Assembly: GCF_028290025.1 (NCBI RefSeq)
Contig: NZ_JAQGKQ010000081.1
Location: forward strand, 1 to 64,000
DNA: 64,000 nucleotides
Origin: Cypionkella sp.
GTDB taxonomy: Bacteria; Pseudomonadota; Alphaproteobacteria; Rhodobacterales; Rhodobacteraceae
Direction: 5' to 3'
Part shown: in pieces, positions 6,347 through 15,439 of the stretch
How positions within the stretch are numbered: position 1 is the stretch's first letter
Layout: every line of letters starts with the position of its first letter
Made by a program: the position numbers and the translations under genes
Notes under the pieces: generated by a model
Databases searched by the model: none
The model's input: only the letters and a program-made list of their open reading frames with translations
What the model was told of the DNA's origin: nothing

Positions 6347-8713
6347 TTGGTAGCGATTACAGACCCGCTCTTTTCACAGCAATGGCACCTCAAGATGCTG
6401 GGAAATATCCAGCGCATTTGGGATGAATATACCGGAGCGGGCGTGCATGTCGGCGTTTTCGACGATGGTTTGCAATACACCCATCCTGATTTGGCAAAGA
6501 ACTACGACGCGTCGCGGCATTTCAGCTTTGGAGGTGTTGTTTATGACCCCAAGCCGATCAAAGTAACTGGCAACGATCAGGATGAACACGGCACCTCGGT
6601 CGCTGGAATCATTGCAGCAGCGCGCAACAGTGTGGGCGGCGTCGGTGTGGCGTATGACGCCAAACTGACCGGCGTGAAGATCCTTGGCGACAACTCGTCA
6701 CTGCAATCCGGTTACATTATGCATGAGGCCCTGCGTCATGGCGCGGCCTTCGATGTGATGTCGAACAGCTGGGGCTATACGCCCGAGTTTTACCAGTTTC
6801 AGAACGCCTCCGATGCGATGTCTACATCATGTAAGATAATCGCTGACTATCAGTATGTTACGGAAACAGGCCGTAACGGGTTAGGAACAATCATCGTCCA
6901 AGCCGCAGGCAATGATTTCGGCAACGCGCAGGCGGATGGTCTGAATACTGCTTCGCAACTGATCAGCGTTGCGGCCCTGACGGCGAAAGGCAACGTGCAG
7001 GATTATTCCAACTACGGCACGAATATCTGGATTTCGGCGGGTGCGGCGGCGGTGACCACCGATCTGGTGGGCAAAGCGGGCTATAATGATCACAGCAGCA
7101 CGGCAGGCAATTACGCCACTGATTTCGGCGGCACCTCGGCTGCCACTCCGGTTGTGTCGGGTGTTGTCGCGCTTATGCTCGATGCCAATCCCCTGCTGGG
7201 TTGGCGCGACGTGAAAGAGATTTTGGCGAGTTCGGCAAAGATGACCGGTTCCATTGCGGGTGGTCCGACGACGAATGAAAATGGCAAAACTCATTTTCAG
7301 GAACTAGATCGTAAGATAGGCGTCGTGTTGACCCGCACCACTGACAGTTGGAACGATGGCGGCCGTGCGATCAGCAATGACTACGGCTTTGGCCGTGTAG
7401 ATGCGTATGCGGCTGTCCGCCTGGCCGAGGTTTGGAACCTGATCAACGGAGCCGCACAGACCAGCGCCACTCAAGAGGTGGTGAAAGTGGCGAATATGCA
7501 CAATTATGACATCGCCTACAGCGGCACCAAAGGCAGCGCGACCGCGTCTGTCTCGGTGAACCAGCATGTGCAGACCGAATATATCGGCGTCACTTTCGGC
7601 ATGGATTTTTACGCCTCTAACGAAAGCATCGCTGGTATTTCGGTCAAACTTATCGGGCCGGACGGCACCAGCTTCGATTTGGTGAAAGGCGACGATCTTT
7701 ATTACGACGACGTCAACGTTGGTTTCACTTGGAAATATGGCGTTTCTCAAGCCTTGGGCATCGACAGCTTTGGCAAATGGCAAGTTCAGGTGACCGATGC
7801 AGCGAAGGCCAGTGCTGGACATTCGGGATCACTTTACAACGTGCAGTTGGAGTTTTTGGGCGCAGACTTTACCCTCGATAACATCCATCATATCACGCAA
7901 GACTTTCTGCTCGCCAACAGCGTCGATGCTGGTGGAATGCGCGACAAGGCGATCAACGATAGCAATGGCGGCACCGATTGGCTGCAAATGGCCACTCTGG
8001 CAGGCGACATCGTCGTCTCGCTGCTGCCCGGCAAAGCGTTTTCTGTGGCAGGCAAGGTCTGGGGCAGCATCGCGGCCAACACGATAATCGAGAACGTGGT
8101 GACGGGCGACGGCAATGACCGCATCACCGGCAATGACGTCGTCAACGTGGTTTACAGTATGCGCGGCAACGATACGATCAACAGCGGCTTGGGCAATGAC
8201 AAACTGTATGGCGGGGTTGGCAATGACCTGCTGCAAGGCGCCGCTGGCGACGACCAACTGAGCGGTGGTCGGGGCAACGATCAGGTGAATGGTGGCGTCG
8301 GCAATGATCGACTGAATGGCGGAACCGGGCTGGATGCGCTTTATGGCGAGAACGGTAATGACCAATTGTTTGGCGACGGCAGCAATGACAACCTGTTCGG
8401 TGGGCTCGGGTCAGATCGGCTGGATGGCGGTGCGGAGCGCGATAATTTGACCGGGGGCGATGGCACCGATAGCTTCGTATTCAAAAATACCTCGGGTAGC
8501 GATTTCATCGCCGATTTTGCCGACAACATCGACACGCTGGTGCTGGATCGTGCGCTTTGGGGCGGCGCTGTGCTAACGGCTTCGGCAGTGGTCTCTGGCT
8601 TTGCGGTGTTCACGGCGGGCAATGTCGTGCTGAATTTCGGTGGGGGCGATGTGCTGACGATCATCGGCCTTAAGTCGACCACCGCTTTGCTGGATGACCT
8701 GATTTTCATCTAG
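6347..8713 (+). CDS. Subtilisin-like S8 serine protease with proprotein-convertase P domain and C-terminal RTX repeats
   Basis: Asp/His/Ser motifs (VGVFDDGLQYTHPDL, DEHGTSVAGIIAA, GGTSAATPVVSGVVALML); P-domain-like region; repeated GGxGNDxLxGG; probable TTG start at 6347 with upstream GGAG (ORF track starts at 6278). Confidence 0.88.
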   Translation: MVAITDPLFSQQWHLKMLGNIQRIWDEYTGAGVHVGVFDDGLQYTHPDLAKNYDASRHFSFGGVVYDPKPIKVTGNDQDEHGTSVAGIIAAARNSVGGVGVAYDAKLTGVKILGDNSSLQSGYIMHEALRHGAAFDVMSNSWGYTPEFYQFQNASDAMSTSCKIIADYQYVTETGRNGLGTIIVQAAGNDFGNAQADGLNTASQLISVAALTAKGNVQDYSNYGTNIWISAGAAAVTTDLVGKAGYNDHSSTAGNYATDFGGTSAATPVVSGVVALMLDANPLLGWRDVKEILASSAKMTGSIAGGPTTNENGKTHFQELDRKIGVVLTRTTDSWNDGGRAISNDYGFGRVDAYAAVRLAEVWNLINGAAQTSATQEVVKVANMHNYDIAYSGTKGSATASVSVNQHVQTEYIGVTFGMDFYASNESIAGISVKLIGPDGTSFDLVKGDDLYYDDVNVGFTWKYGVSQALGIDSFGKWQVQVTDAAKASAGHSGSLYNVQLEFLGADFTLDNIHHITQDFLLANSVDAGGMRDKAINDSNGGTDWLQMATLAGDIVVSLLPGKAFSVAGKVWGSIAANTIIENVVTGDGNDRITGNDVVNVVYSMRGNDTINSGLGNDKLYGGVGNDLLQGAAGDDQLSGGRGNDQVNGGVGNDRLNGGTGLDALYGENGNDQLFGDGSNDNLFGGLGSDRLDGGAERDNLTGGDGTDSFVFKNTSGSDFIADFADNIDTLVLDRALWGGAVLTASAVVSGFAVFTAGNVVLNFGGGDVLTIIGLKSTTALLDDLIFI

Positions 8714-8731
8714 ATGCGCAAACTCTAGGCC

Positions 8732-8776
8732 AAAATAAGTCACAGGCGGTTGGTTCGGGCAAATCGCCTATTTTTT
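8732..8776 (+). terminator. Rho-independent-like terminator after the RTX protease
   Basis: AAAATA...AGGCG-loop-CGCCT-ATTTTTT. Confidence 0.6.
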
Positions 8777-8928
8777 AGTCAGACAATCAACCCACCCCAA
8801 ACGAACTGCCCGCCGCGCCTTCCATTTCGCAAATCCCCACTATCACGACGCTTCCGCCCCTTGCGCTGCACTGCAGCACGGCTAGTGTCAGCCTATTAAG
8901 CCCCCTCGCCCGTTGCTCGGAGCAGACC

Positions 8929-11900
8929 AAGACCGAAATCAAGAAAATCCTGATCGCCAATCGTGGCGAAATCGCCATCCGTGTGATGCGCGCGGCCAAC
9001 GAGATGGGCAAGAAAACCGTCGCGGTCTATGCCGAGGAAGATAAGCTGTCGCTGCACCGTTTCAAGGCGGATGAGGCTTATCTGATCGGCGAGGGTCTGT
9101 CGCCCGTCGGTGCCTATCTGTCGATCCCCGAGATCATCCGGGTGGCGCGGGCTTGCGGTGCCGATGCGATCCACCCCGGCTATGGTTTGCTGTCGGAAAA
9201 CCCCGATTTCGTTGACGCCTGCGATCAGGCGGGCATCACCTTCATCGGCCCGAAAGCCGACACCATGCGCGCCTTGGGCGATAAAGCCTCTGCCCGCCGC
9301 GTCGCGATGGCCGCAGGCGTTCCGGTAATCCCCGCCACCGAAGTTTTGGGCGATGACTTCGACGCCATCAAAAAAGAAGCGGCTGCGGTCGGCTATCCGC
9401 TGATGCTGAAAGCAAGCTGGGGCGGTGGCGGTCGCGGTATGCGCCCTATTCTGTCGGAAGCCGAACTCGTCGATAAGGTGCGCGAAGGTCGCCGCGAGGC
9501 TGAGGCCGCCTTTGGTAACGGCGAGGGTTATCTGGAAAAGATGATCATCCGCGCGCGCCATGTTGAGGTGCAGATCCTCGGCGACAAGCACGGTGCGATC
9601 TATCACCTTTATGAACGCGATTGCACTGTGCAGCGCCGCAACCAAAAGGTTGTCGAACGCGCCCCCGCCCCCTATCTGACCGATGCCCAACGTGCCGAGG
9701 TTTGCGATCTCGGTCGCCGCATCTGCGCCTTTGTCGGCTATGAATGTGCTGGCACGGTTGAGTTCTTGATGGATATGGACAACGAGCAGTTCTATTTCAT
9801 CGAAGTGAACCCCCGCGTCCAGGTTGAGCATACCGTCACCGAACAAGTCACCGGCATCGACATTGTCCAAGCGCAAATCCTGATTGCCGAGGGTAAAACC
9901 TTGGCCGAGGCCACCGGCAAAGCCGCGCAAGAAGACATTCACCTCACCGGCCACGCGCTGCAATGCCGGGTGACCACCGAAGACCCGCAGAACAATTTCA
10001 TCCCGGATTATGGCCGCCTCACCGCCTATCGTAGCGCCACCGGCAACGGCATTCGCCTCGATGGCGGCACGGCTTACGCGGGCGGCGTGATCACCCGTTA
10101 TTATGACTCTCTGCTGGTCAAGGTCACCGCCACGGCGCAAACCCCCGATGCTGCAATCCGCCGGATGGACCGGGCTTTGCGAGAGTTCCGTATTCGCGGC
10201 GTCTCGACCAATATCGAGTTTGTTATCAACCTGTTGAAGCACCCGACCTTCCTTGATGACACCTACACCACCAAGTTCATCGACACGACGCCAGAGCTTT
10301 TCCACTTCAAGAAACGCCGCGACCGTGCCACCAAAATCCTGACTTATATCGCCGATATCACCGTCAACGGGCATCCCGAAACCGCAGGTCGGCCCAAACC
10401 CCATGCCGAGGCGCGCGCGCCGAAGGCGCCGAAAGCCAATGCGGAGCCTTCGATGGGCACCCGTAATCTGCTGGAACAACACGGCCCGCAAGCCGTCGCT
10501 GACTGGATGTCGAAACAGCAAAAGCTGCTGCTGACCGACACCACGATGCGCGACGGCCACCAGTCGCTCCTCGCCACCCGGATGCGCTCCATTGATATGA
10601 TCAAGGTCGCGCCTGCCTATGCCGCCAACCTGCCGCAGCTTTTCAGCGTGGAATGTTGGGGCGGGGCGACGTTCGACGTCGCCTACCGCTTCCTGCAAGA
10701 ATGCCCATGGCAACGCCTGCGCGATCTGCGCGCGCTGATGCCGAATGTGATGACGCAAATGCTGCTGCGCGCCAGCAATGGCGTCGGCTACACCAACTAT
10801 CCCGACAACGTCGTGCAGGCTTTCGTCAAGCAAGCCGCCGCGACGGGCGTCGATGTCTTCCGCGTGTTCGACAGCCTCAACTGGGTTGAAAACATGCGCG
10901 TCGCTATGGATGCGGTGCTGGAGGCCAACAAGGTCTGCGAAGGCACCGTTTGCTATACCGGCGATATGCTCGACCCCAATCGCGCCAAATACGATCTGAA
11001 ATACTACGTCGATACCGCGAAACAGCTGAAAGCCGCAGGCGCGCATGTGCTCGGGCTGAAGGATATGGCGGGGCTGTTGAAGCCCGCCGCCGCCAAACAA
11101 CTGATCAAGGCCCTGAAACAAGAGGTCGGCCTGCCGATCCACTTCCACACCCATGATACCAGCGGTGCGGCAGCGGCCACGATCATGGCAGCGTCCGATG
11201 CGGGCGTCGATTGCGTTGATGCCGCGATGGACGCGTTTTCGGGCGGCACCTCGCAGCCTTGCTTGGGCTCTATAGTTGAGGCTCTACGCCATACCGACCG
11301 CGATACCGGCCTCGATATGGCCGCGATCCGCTCGATCTCAAACTATTGGGAAGCCGTGCGCGGCCAATATGCGGCGTTTGAATCCGGCCTGCCCGCACCT
11401 GCTTCCGAGGTCTATCTGCACGAGATGCCCGGCGGTCAGTTTACCAACCTGAAAGCGCAAGCCCGTTCGCTGGGGCTAGAGGAACGCTGGCACGAGGTCG
11501 CGCAGACCTATGCCGACGTGAACCAGATGTTCGGTGATATCGTCAAGGTCACACCGTCGTCGAAAGTCGTCGGGGATATGGCGCTGATGATGGTGTCGCA
11601 AAACCTGACCCGCGCGCAGGTCGAAGACCCGAAAGTTGACGTGGCCTTCCCGGATTCGGTGATCGACATGTTGAAAGGTAATCTTGGCCAACCGCATGGC
11701 GGCTGGCCGGACGGTATCTCGAAAAAGGTGCTCAAAGGTGAGGTTGCCTCAACCGCGCGGCCGGGTGAAAGCTTGGCTCCGGTTGATTTGGAGGCTGTGC
11801 GGGCGAAAGTCTCAGAAGAACTTGGCGGCTTCAAGATCGACGATGAGGATCTGAACGGCTACCTGATGTATCCGAAAGTTTTTCTCGATTACATGGGCCG

Positions 11901-12369
11901 TCACAAAGCCTATGGCCCGGTGCGTGCTCTGCCGACGCGGACGTTCTTTTACGGTATGATCCCCGGCGAGGAAATCACCGCCGAAATCGACCCCGGCAAG
12001 CAGTTGGAAATCCGCCTGCAAGCGGTGGGCGAAACCACCGATGACGGCGAAGTGCGGGTCTTCTTCGAGCTGAACGGTCAACCCCGCGTTATCCGGGTGC
12101 CAAACCGCGCCATCAAAGCCAAAACCGCCGCCAAACCGAAAGCGGTGGAGGGTAACGCGGGCCATATCGGCGCACCAATGCCCGGCTCGATTGCCAGCGT
12201 CACGGTCGTGGTCGGCCAAAAGGTCAACGCGGGCGATCTGCTGCTCACGATTGAGGCGATGAAGATGGAAACCGGCATCCACGCCGACCGCAGCGCCGTG
12301 GTGAAGGCGCTGTATGTGCAGCCGGGTTCACAGATCGACGCTAAGGATTTGCTGGTCGAGTTGGAGTAA
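8929..12369 (+). CDS. pyc: Pyruvate carboxylase
   Basis: KKILIANRGEIAIRV, biotin carboxylase, carboxyltransferase (TTMRDGHQSLLATRMR) and biotinyl (IEAMKMETGI) domains. ORF track start GTG 8983 would cut the conserved N-terminus; codon at 8929 is AAG where ATG is expected. Confidence 0.9.
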   Translation, partial: KTEIKKILIANRGEIAIRVMRAANEMGKKTVAVYAEEDKLSLHRFKADEAYLIGEGLSPVGAYLSIPEIIRVARACGADAIHPGYGLLSENPDFVDACDQAGITFIGPKADTMRALGDKASARRVAMAAGVPVIPATEVLGDDFDAIKKEAAAVGYPLMLKASWGGGGRGMRPILSEAELVDKVREGRREAEAAFGNGEGYLEKMIIRARHVEVQILGDKHGAIYHLYERDCTVQRRNQKVVERAPAPYLTDAQRAEVCDLGRRICAFVGYECAGTVEFLMDMDNEQFYFIEVNPRVQVEHTVTEQVTGIDIVQAQILIAEGKTLAEATGKAAQEDIHLTGHALQCRVTTEDPQNNFIPDYGRLTAYRSATGNGIRLDGGTAYAGGVITRYYDSLLVKVTATAQTPDAAIRRMDRALREFRIRGVSTNIEFVINLLKHPTFLDDTYTTKFIDTTPELFHFKKRRDRATKILTYIADITVNGHPETAGRPKPHAEARAPKAPKANAEPSMGTRNLLEQHGPQAVADWMSKQQKLLLTDTTMRDGHQSLLATRMRSIDMIKVAPAYAANLPQLFSVECWGGATFDVAYRFLQECPWQRLRDLRALMPNVMTQMLLRASNGVGYTNYPDNVVQAFVKQAAATGVDVFRVFDSLNWVENMRVAMDAVLEANKVCEGTVCYTGDMLDPNRAKYDLKYYVDTAKQLKAAGAHVLGLKDMAGLLKPAAAKQLIKALKQEVGLPIHFHTHDTSGAAAATIMAASDAGVDCVDAAMDAFSGGTSQPCLGSIVEALRHTDRDTGLDMAAIRSISNYWEAVRGQYAAFESGLPAPASEVYLHEMPGGQFTNLKAQARSLGLEERWHEVAQTYADVNQMFGDIVKVTPSSKVVGDMALMMVSQNLTRAQVEDPKVDVAFPDSVIDMLKGNLGQPHGGWPDGISKKVLKGEVASTARPGESLAPVDLEAVRAKVSEELGGFKIDDEDLNGYLMYPKVFLDYMGRHKAYGPVRALPTRTFFYGMIPGEEITAEIDPGKQLEIRLQAVGETTDDGEVRVFFELNGQPRVIRVPNRAIKAKTAAKPKAVEGNAGHIGAPMPGSIASVTVVVGQKVNAGDLLLTIEAMKMETGIHADRSAVVKALYVQPGSQIDAKDLLVELE

Positions 12370-12411
12370 GCAGGGCTATTTTTTCTGAGGATATTCGCGC
12401 CCCAAATTGAC

Positions 12412-12441
12412 AAAACCCCGCGCCTTACGGTGCGGGGTTTT
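12412..12441. terminator. Bidirectional terminator hairpin
   Basis: AAAACCCCGC-gccttacggt-GCGGGGTTTT. Confidence 0.85.
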
Positions 12442-12530
12442 CGCGTTCAAAGGTTAAGAAAGTATGACTGATGGTACCGTAAGCCATTGATATGATCCAA
12501 ACCGACCGGCTGCCCACGCGTGGCCTACGC

Positions 12531-13052
12531 TCAGGTTTTCTTGACAAACTCAGTCAAAATCACGATCCGTTGACCCTCTACCTTGCCCTCAATTTGCCCC
12601 GGATTATCCGCCACCAAAGCAATCCGCCGCACCGAAGTGCCTCGTTTGGCGGTGAAATTCGCGCCCTTCACCACCAGATCCTTGATCAGCATGACCGAGT
12701 CCCCAGCAACCAAAACCACGCCATTGCTGTCGCGATGCTGGACCGCCGCAACAGCCTCCGCCCAGCCCTGCACCTCATCCGACAGGCTCATCCCCTCACG
12801 CGCCTCAACCGCCCAAGGCGCGTCAAGCTGCCCAAGTTTGCGCCAGACCGCCAGTTGAACCGCAGGCTCAGCCGACCAAGCCGCCCCCTCCAAACACCGC
12901 CAATGTGAGGCATAGGCCGCCACATCTTCGCGACATATTGGGCAGAGCAGGATCTCCCCCGCAGGCAGCACATCGACCGCCTCCAGATCGGCAACCGCGC
13001 CGCAAAATTCGCACGCACTGCCCGCGCGGGCCAGAAGATCGGAAAGTGCCAT
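12531..13052 (-). CDS. PhnA-like (YjdM family) zinc-ribbon protein
   Basis: CEFCG...CPIC zinc ribbon N-terminus and DSNGVVLVAGDSVMLIKDLVVKGANFTAKRGTSVRRI, PhnA C-terminal domain. Confidence 0.85.
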   Translation of the reverse strand: MALSDLLARAGSACEFCGAVADLEAVDVLPAGEILLCPICREDVAAYASHWRCLEGAAWSAEPAVQLAVWRKLGQLDAPWAVEAREGMSLSDEVQGWAEAVAAVQHRDSNGVVLVAGDSVMLIKDLVVKGANFTAKRGTSVRRIALVADNPGQIEGKVEGQRIVILTEFVKKT

Positions 13053-13115
13053 GATATGTCCTTTAATTTGGTCCAGCCCTAGACCCCGCACCCGGCAAAG
13101 GCCAGCGCAAAGCCG

Positions 13116-14063
13116 CTACAGAACCCGGAGCGTGTCGCCCAGCCAAGGCCACTCACCTTGAGCCGGGGCGACGATCTGCTCGGCAATCAAACCGCGCAAA
13201 CGCGTGGCAATCTGGCGCGGCATCTCACGCAACACCCCCGCCCGTGCCGACAAAGACAAGGTGCGCTGCAACGGCGCGAACGGCAGAGGCGCCACCTCAA
13301 TCTGACCACGAAACCGTGCGGCGTGATGCAGAGCGAGGGGCGTCAGGATCGTCCACCCCTGCCCGCCCGCCACCATCGCCAAGATCGCGTGATAGCTGTC
13401 GAGTTCAAACCGATGCGCCAGCCGCAGGTTCTGCCGCGCCAAATGCCCCGCGATCTGCCGCCCCATCACATGCCGCGCGGTATATTGGATCAGCGGCAGA
13501 TCAGCGTGACTGCGACCTTTTGGGGTGACGGCAAGGAAGGGTTCAGCCAGCAACGGATGCACCTCACGCCAACCCTGATCGGCGGTGTCGGAGTCCAGAT
13601 CAGCGGCGACCACGATATCCAGTGAGCGGGTTTCCAACTGATCGAGCAAGCGGTGGCTGGCCCCGGTTTCCAAGAGGAAGCGGCAACCTTTCAGTTCCGC
13701 CGCCAAAGCCGACAGCAAGCTCGGCGTCACCTCGGCGTCGAAATCCTCAATCATGCCGAGCCGCAGGGTGGTAAGGCCGGAGAGGTCGGCGACGGCCAGA
13801 TCAGCCCGCGCCTCAGCCTCGGCGTTCAGGATGGTTTGGGCGTGGCGCCGAAACATCGCGCCCGCCGGGGTCAGCCGCATCGGGCGGGCGGAGCGATCTA
13901 GCAGCACCGCAGCCAAAGCCGTTTCCAACCCGGTCAACTGCTGGCTGATCGCAGAGGGGCTAACCCCCAACCGTTTCGCAGCCGCAGAAATCGCGCCTTC
14001 TTCGGCGACGGCGAGGAAAACCTCGATCCCCCAAAGCGTGACGCGACCTTGTTGCTCAGCCAT
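13116..14063 (-). CDS. LysR-family transcriptional regulator
   Basis: N-terminal HTH AAKRLGVSPSAISQQLTGLE; LysR size. Confidence 0.88.
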   Translation of the reverse strand: MAEQQGRVTLWGIEVFLAVAEEGAISAAAKRLGVSPSAISQQLTGLETALAAVLLDRSARPMRLTPAGAMFRRHAQTILNAEAEARADLAVADLSGLTTLRLGMIEDFDAEVTPSLLSALAAELKGCRFLLETGASHRLLDQLETRSLDIVVAADLDSDTADQGWREVHPLLAEPFLAVTPKGRSHADLPLIQYTARHVMGRQIAGHLARQNLRLAHRFELDSYHAILAMVAGGQGWTILTPLALHHAARFRGQIEVAPLPFAPLQRTLSLSARAGVLREMPRQIATRLRGLIAEQIVAPAQGEWPWLGDTLRVL

Positions 14064-14618
14064 TTAAAGTTTCGACAGCTTCTTCTGAAGCTCGGCGAAT
14101 TGCTTTTTGATCTCGGCCAGTTCCTCGGCCGGGTCTTGCGGAGTTTCTTCCTTAGCTGGGCCAGAGCCTGCCCATCCCGGAACGCCACCCATCATGGTTT
14201 TCATAAACGCTTCTTGCTGTTTGCGCATCAAATCGAACCCCGGCATCGTGGTCAGCGGGTTCGGGATGGCGTTCATGTTTTCAATGACTTTGGTCGGACC
14301 ATCGCGCAGCATCTCAAAGCTGGCGGCAAGGAATTGCGGCACCACAGATTGAATGTTGGTGGTGTAGCTGCGCACGAGGTCAGTCAGAACATTGGTCGGC
14401 AGAACGGTGTCGCCCTTGGATTCATGCTCGGCCACGATCTGCAACAGATACTGCCGCGTCAGGTCATCGCCGGATTTCAGATCAATAATCTGCACTTCAC
14501 GGCCAGCGCGGATGAAGCCTGCGATATCTTCCAGCGTCACGTAATCAGAAGTCTCGGTGTTATAGAGACGCCGGCTGGCATAGCGCTTGATCAGCAGCGG
14601 CTTGGCAGGTTCAGCCAT
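14064..14618 (-). CDS. phaR: Polyhydroxyalkanoate synthesis repressor PhaR
   Basis: KRYASRRLYNTETSDYVTLEDIAGFIRAGREVQIIDLKSGDDLTRQYLLQI. Confidence 0.93.
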   Translation of the reverse strand: MAEPAKPLLIKRYASRRLYNTETSDYVTLEDIAGFIRAGREVQIIDLKSGDDLTRQYLLQIVAEHESKGDTVLPTNVLTDLVRSYTTNIQSVVPQFLAASFEMLRDGPTKVIENMNAIPNPLTTMPGFDLMRKQQEAFMKTMMGGVPGWAGSGPAKEETPQDPAEELAEIKKQFAELQKKLSKL

Positions 14619-14636
14619 CGTACTCTCCCCGAGATA

Positions 14637-14647
14637 TTGCAGTGCAG
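14637..14647. promoter_or_regulatory. Putative PhaR box upstream of phaR (TTGC-agt-GCAG, one mismatch)
   Basis: 7/8 match to CTGCN3GCAG. Confidence 0.45.
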
Positions 14648-14658
14648 AGAAAGTCTAG

Positions 14659-14745
14659 AGCGGTTCAGATTTGCATGAAAGCGAAAGTATCTAAAAAGCA
14701 CCCGCGACAGACAGCGATTTTGCGGCGCTAAAGACCTGAACCGCT
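14659..14745. repeat. REP/MITE-like element with 10-bp perfect terminal inverted repeats
   Basis: AGCGGTTCAG (14659-14668) ... CTGAACCGCT (14736-14745), preceded by TCTAG. Confidence 0.5.
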
Positions 14746-14757
14746 TTGATCGGATGG

Positions 14758-14793
14758 CTAAAAATGAAAAGGCGGGCACAATGGCCCGCCTTA
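14758..14793 (-). terminator. Terminator of phaP
   Basis: On minus strand: AAGGCGGGCC-attgt-GCCCGCCTTTTCATTTT. Confidence 0.8.
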
Positions 14794-14837
14794 CAATCCC
14801 AAACCGGGAGGAAATCGTTACACACCAACCTTGCGGC

Positions 14838-15284
14838 TTACTTAGCAGCGGTGGCTTTTTTGGTCGCGGTGGTCACGTCGTCGGTGGCTTTTTTCACAAC
14901 AGCGGTCGCTTCAGCCGAGGCGTCTTTGCCAGCAGCGAGCATCAGCTCGACAGTTTCCATTTGGACTTTTTTCGCAACTTCAGCGAAAGCAGCCAGATTT
15001 TCCGAAGCCAGTTCAGCAGCAGCCGAAGCGAAATCGGTTACGGCCTTGGAATAATCAGCAGGCTCGGTTTTGGCTTTTGCAGCGCCCGACAGTTTGGCGA
15101 TGGTCTCTTTTGCCCATTTGGACGAGATTTCGGTTGACTTTTCCGCGGCTTCCAAAGCCACTTTCGACAGTTTCTCACCGAATGCCGCTTGGGTTTTGAA
15201 GGCGTTCTGGAACGCTGACGCGTCAACCGGGAACTTAGCCATCATGTCCTGCATGACTTTGGTGAAATCATTCGCGTTGGTCAT
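14838..15284 (-). CDS. phaP: Phasin family protein
   Basis: Small Ala/Lys-rich protein, FQNAFKTQAAFGEKLSKVALEAAEKSTEISSKWAKETIAKL; between phaR and phaC. Confidence 0.88.
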   Translation of the reverse strand: MTNANDFTKVMQDMMAKFPVDASAFQNAFKTQAAFGEKLSKVALEAAEKSTEISSKWAKETIAKLSGAAKAKTEPADYSKAVTDFASAAAELASENLAAFAEVAKKVQMETVELMLAAGKDASAEATAVVKKATDDVTTATKKATAAK

Positions 15285-15343
15285 TTTATGCTCCTACAGG
15301 TGTGCGGGAGATAACCCGCTTTTCGATGAGCAATATATAAATG

Positions 15344-15354
15344 CTGCGGTGCAG
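15344..15354. promoter_or_regulatory. PhaR-type box CTGCggtGCAG upstream of phaP
   Basis: Exact CTGCN3GCAG within AATGCTGC-ggt-GCAGCATT. Confidence 0.65.
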
Positions 15355-15371
15355 CATTGCAAGTGAATTTT

Positions 15372-15382
15372 CTGCAACGCAG
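15372..15382. promoter_or_regulatory. Second PhaR-type box CTGCaacGCAG upstream of phaP
   Basis: Exact CTGCN3GCAG, 28 bp from the first box. Confidence 0.65.
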
Positions 15383-15439
15383 CAATGACGGTGTCGCAGG
15401 ATGTGCGCGGGACTTTACGTTACGGAAAGCGAAATAAAT

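Noticed and set aside
8101-8480. Tandem DNA repeats in the RTX gene as an independent repeat element
   Set aside because: Explained by the glycine/aspartate nonapeptide repeats of the protein.
8896-11154. 752-aa minus-strand ORF antisense to pyc
   Set aside because: Shadow ORF caused by high GC; the + strand encodes an unmistakable pyruvate carboxylase.
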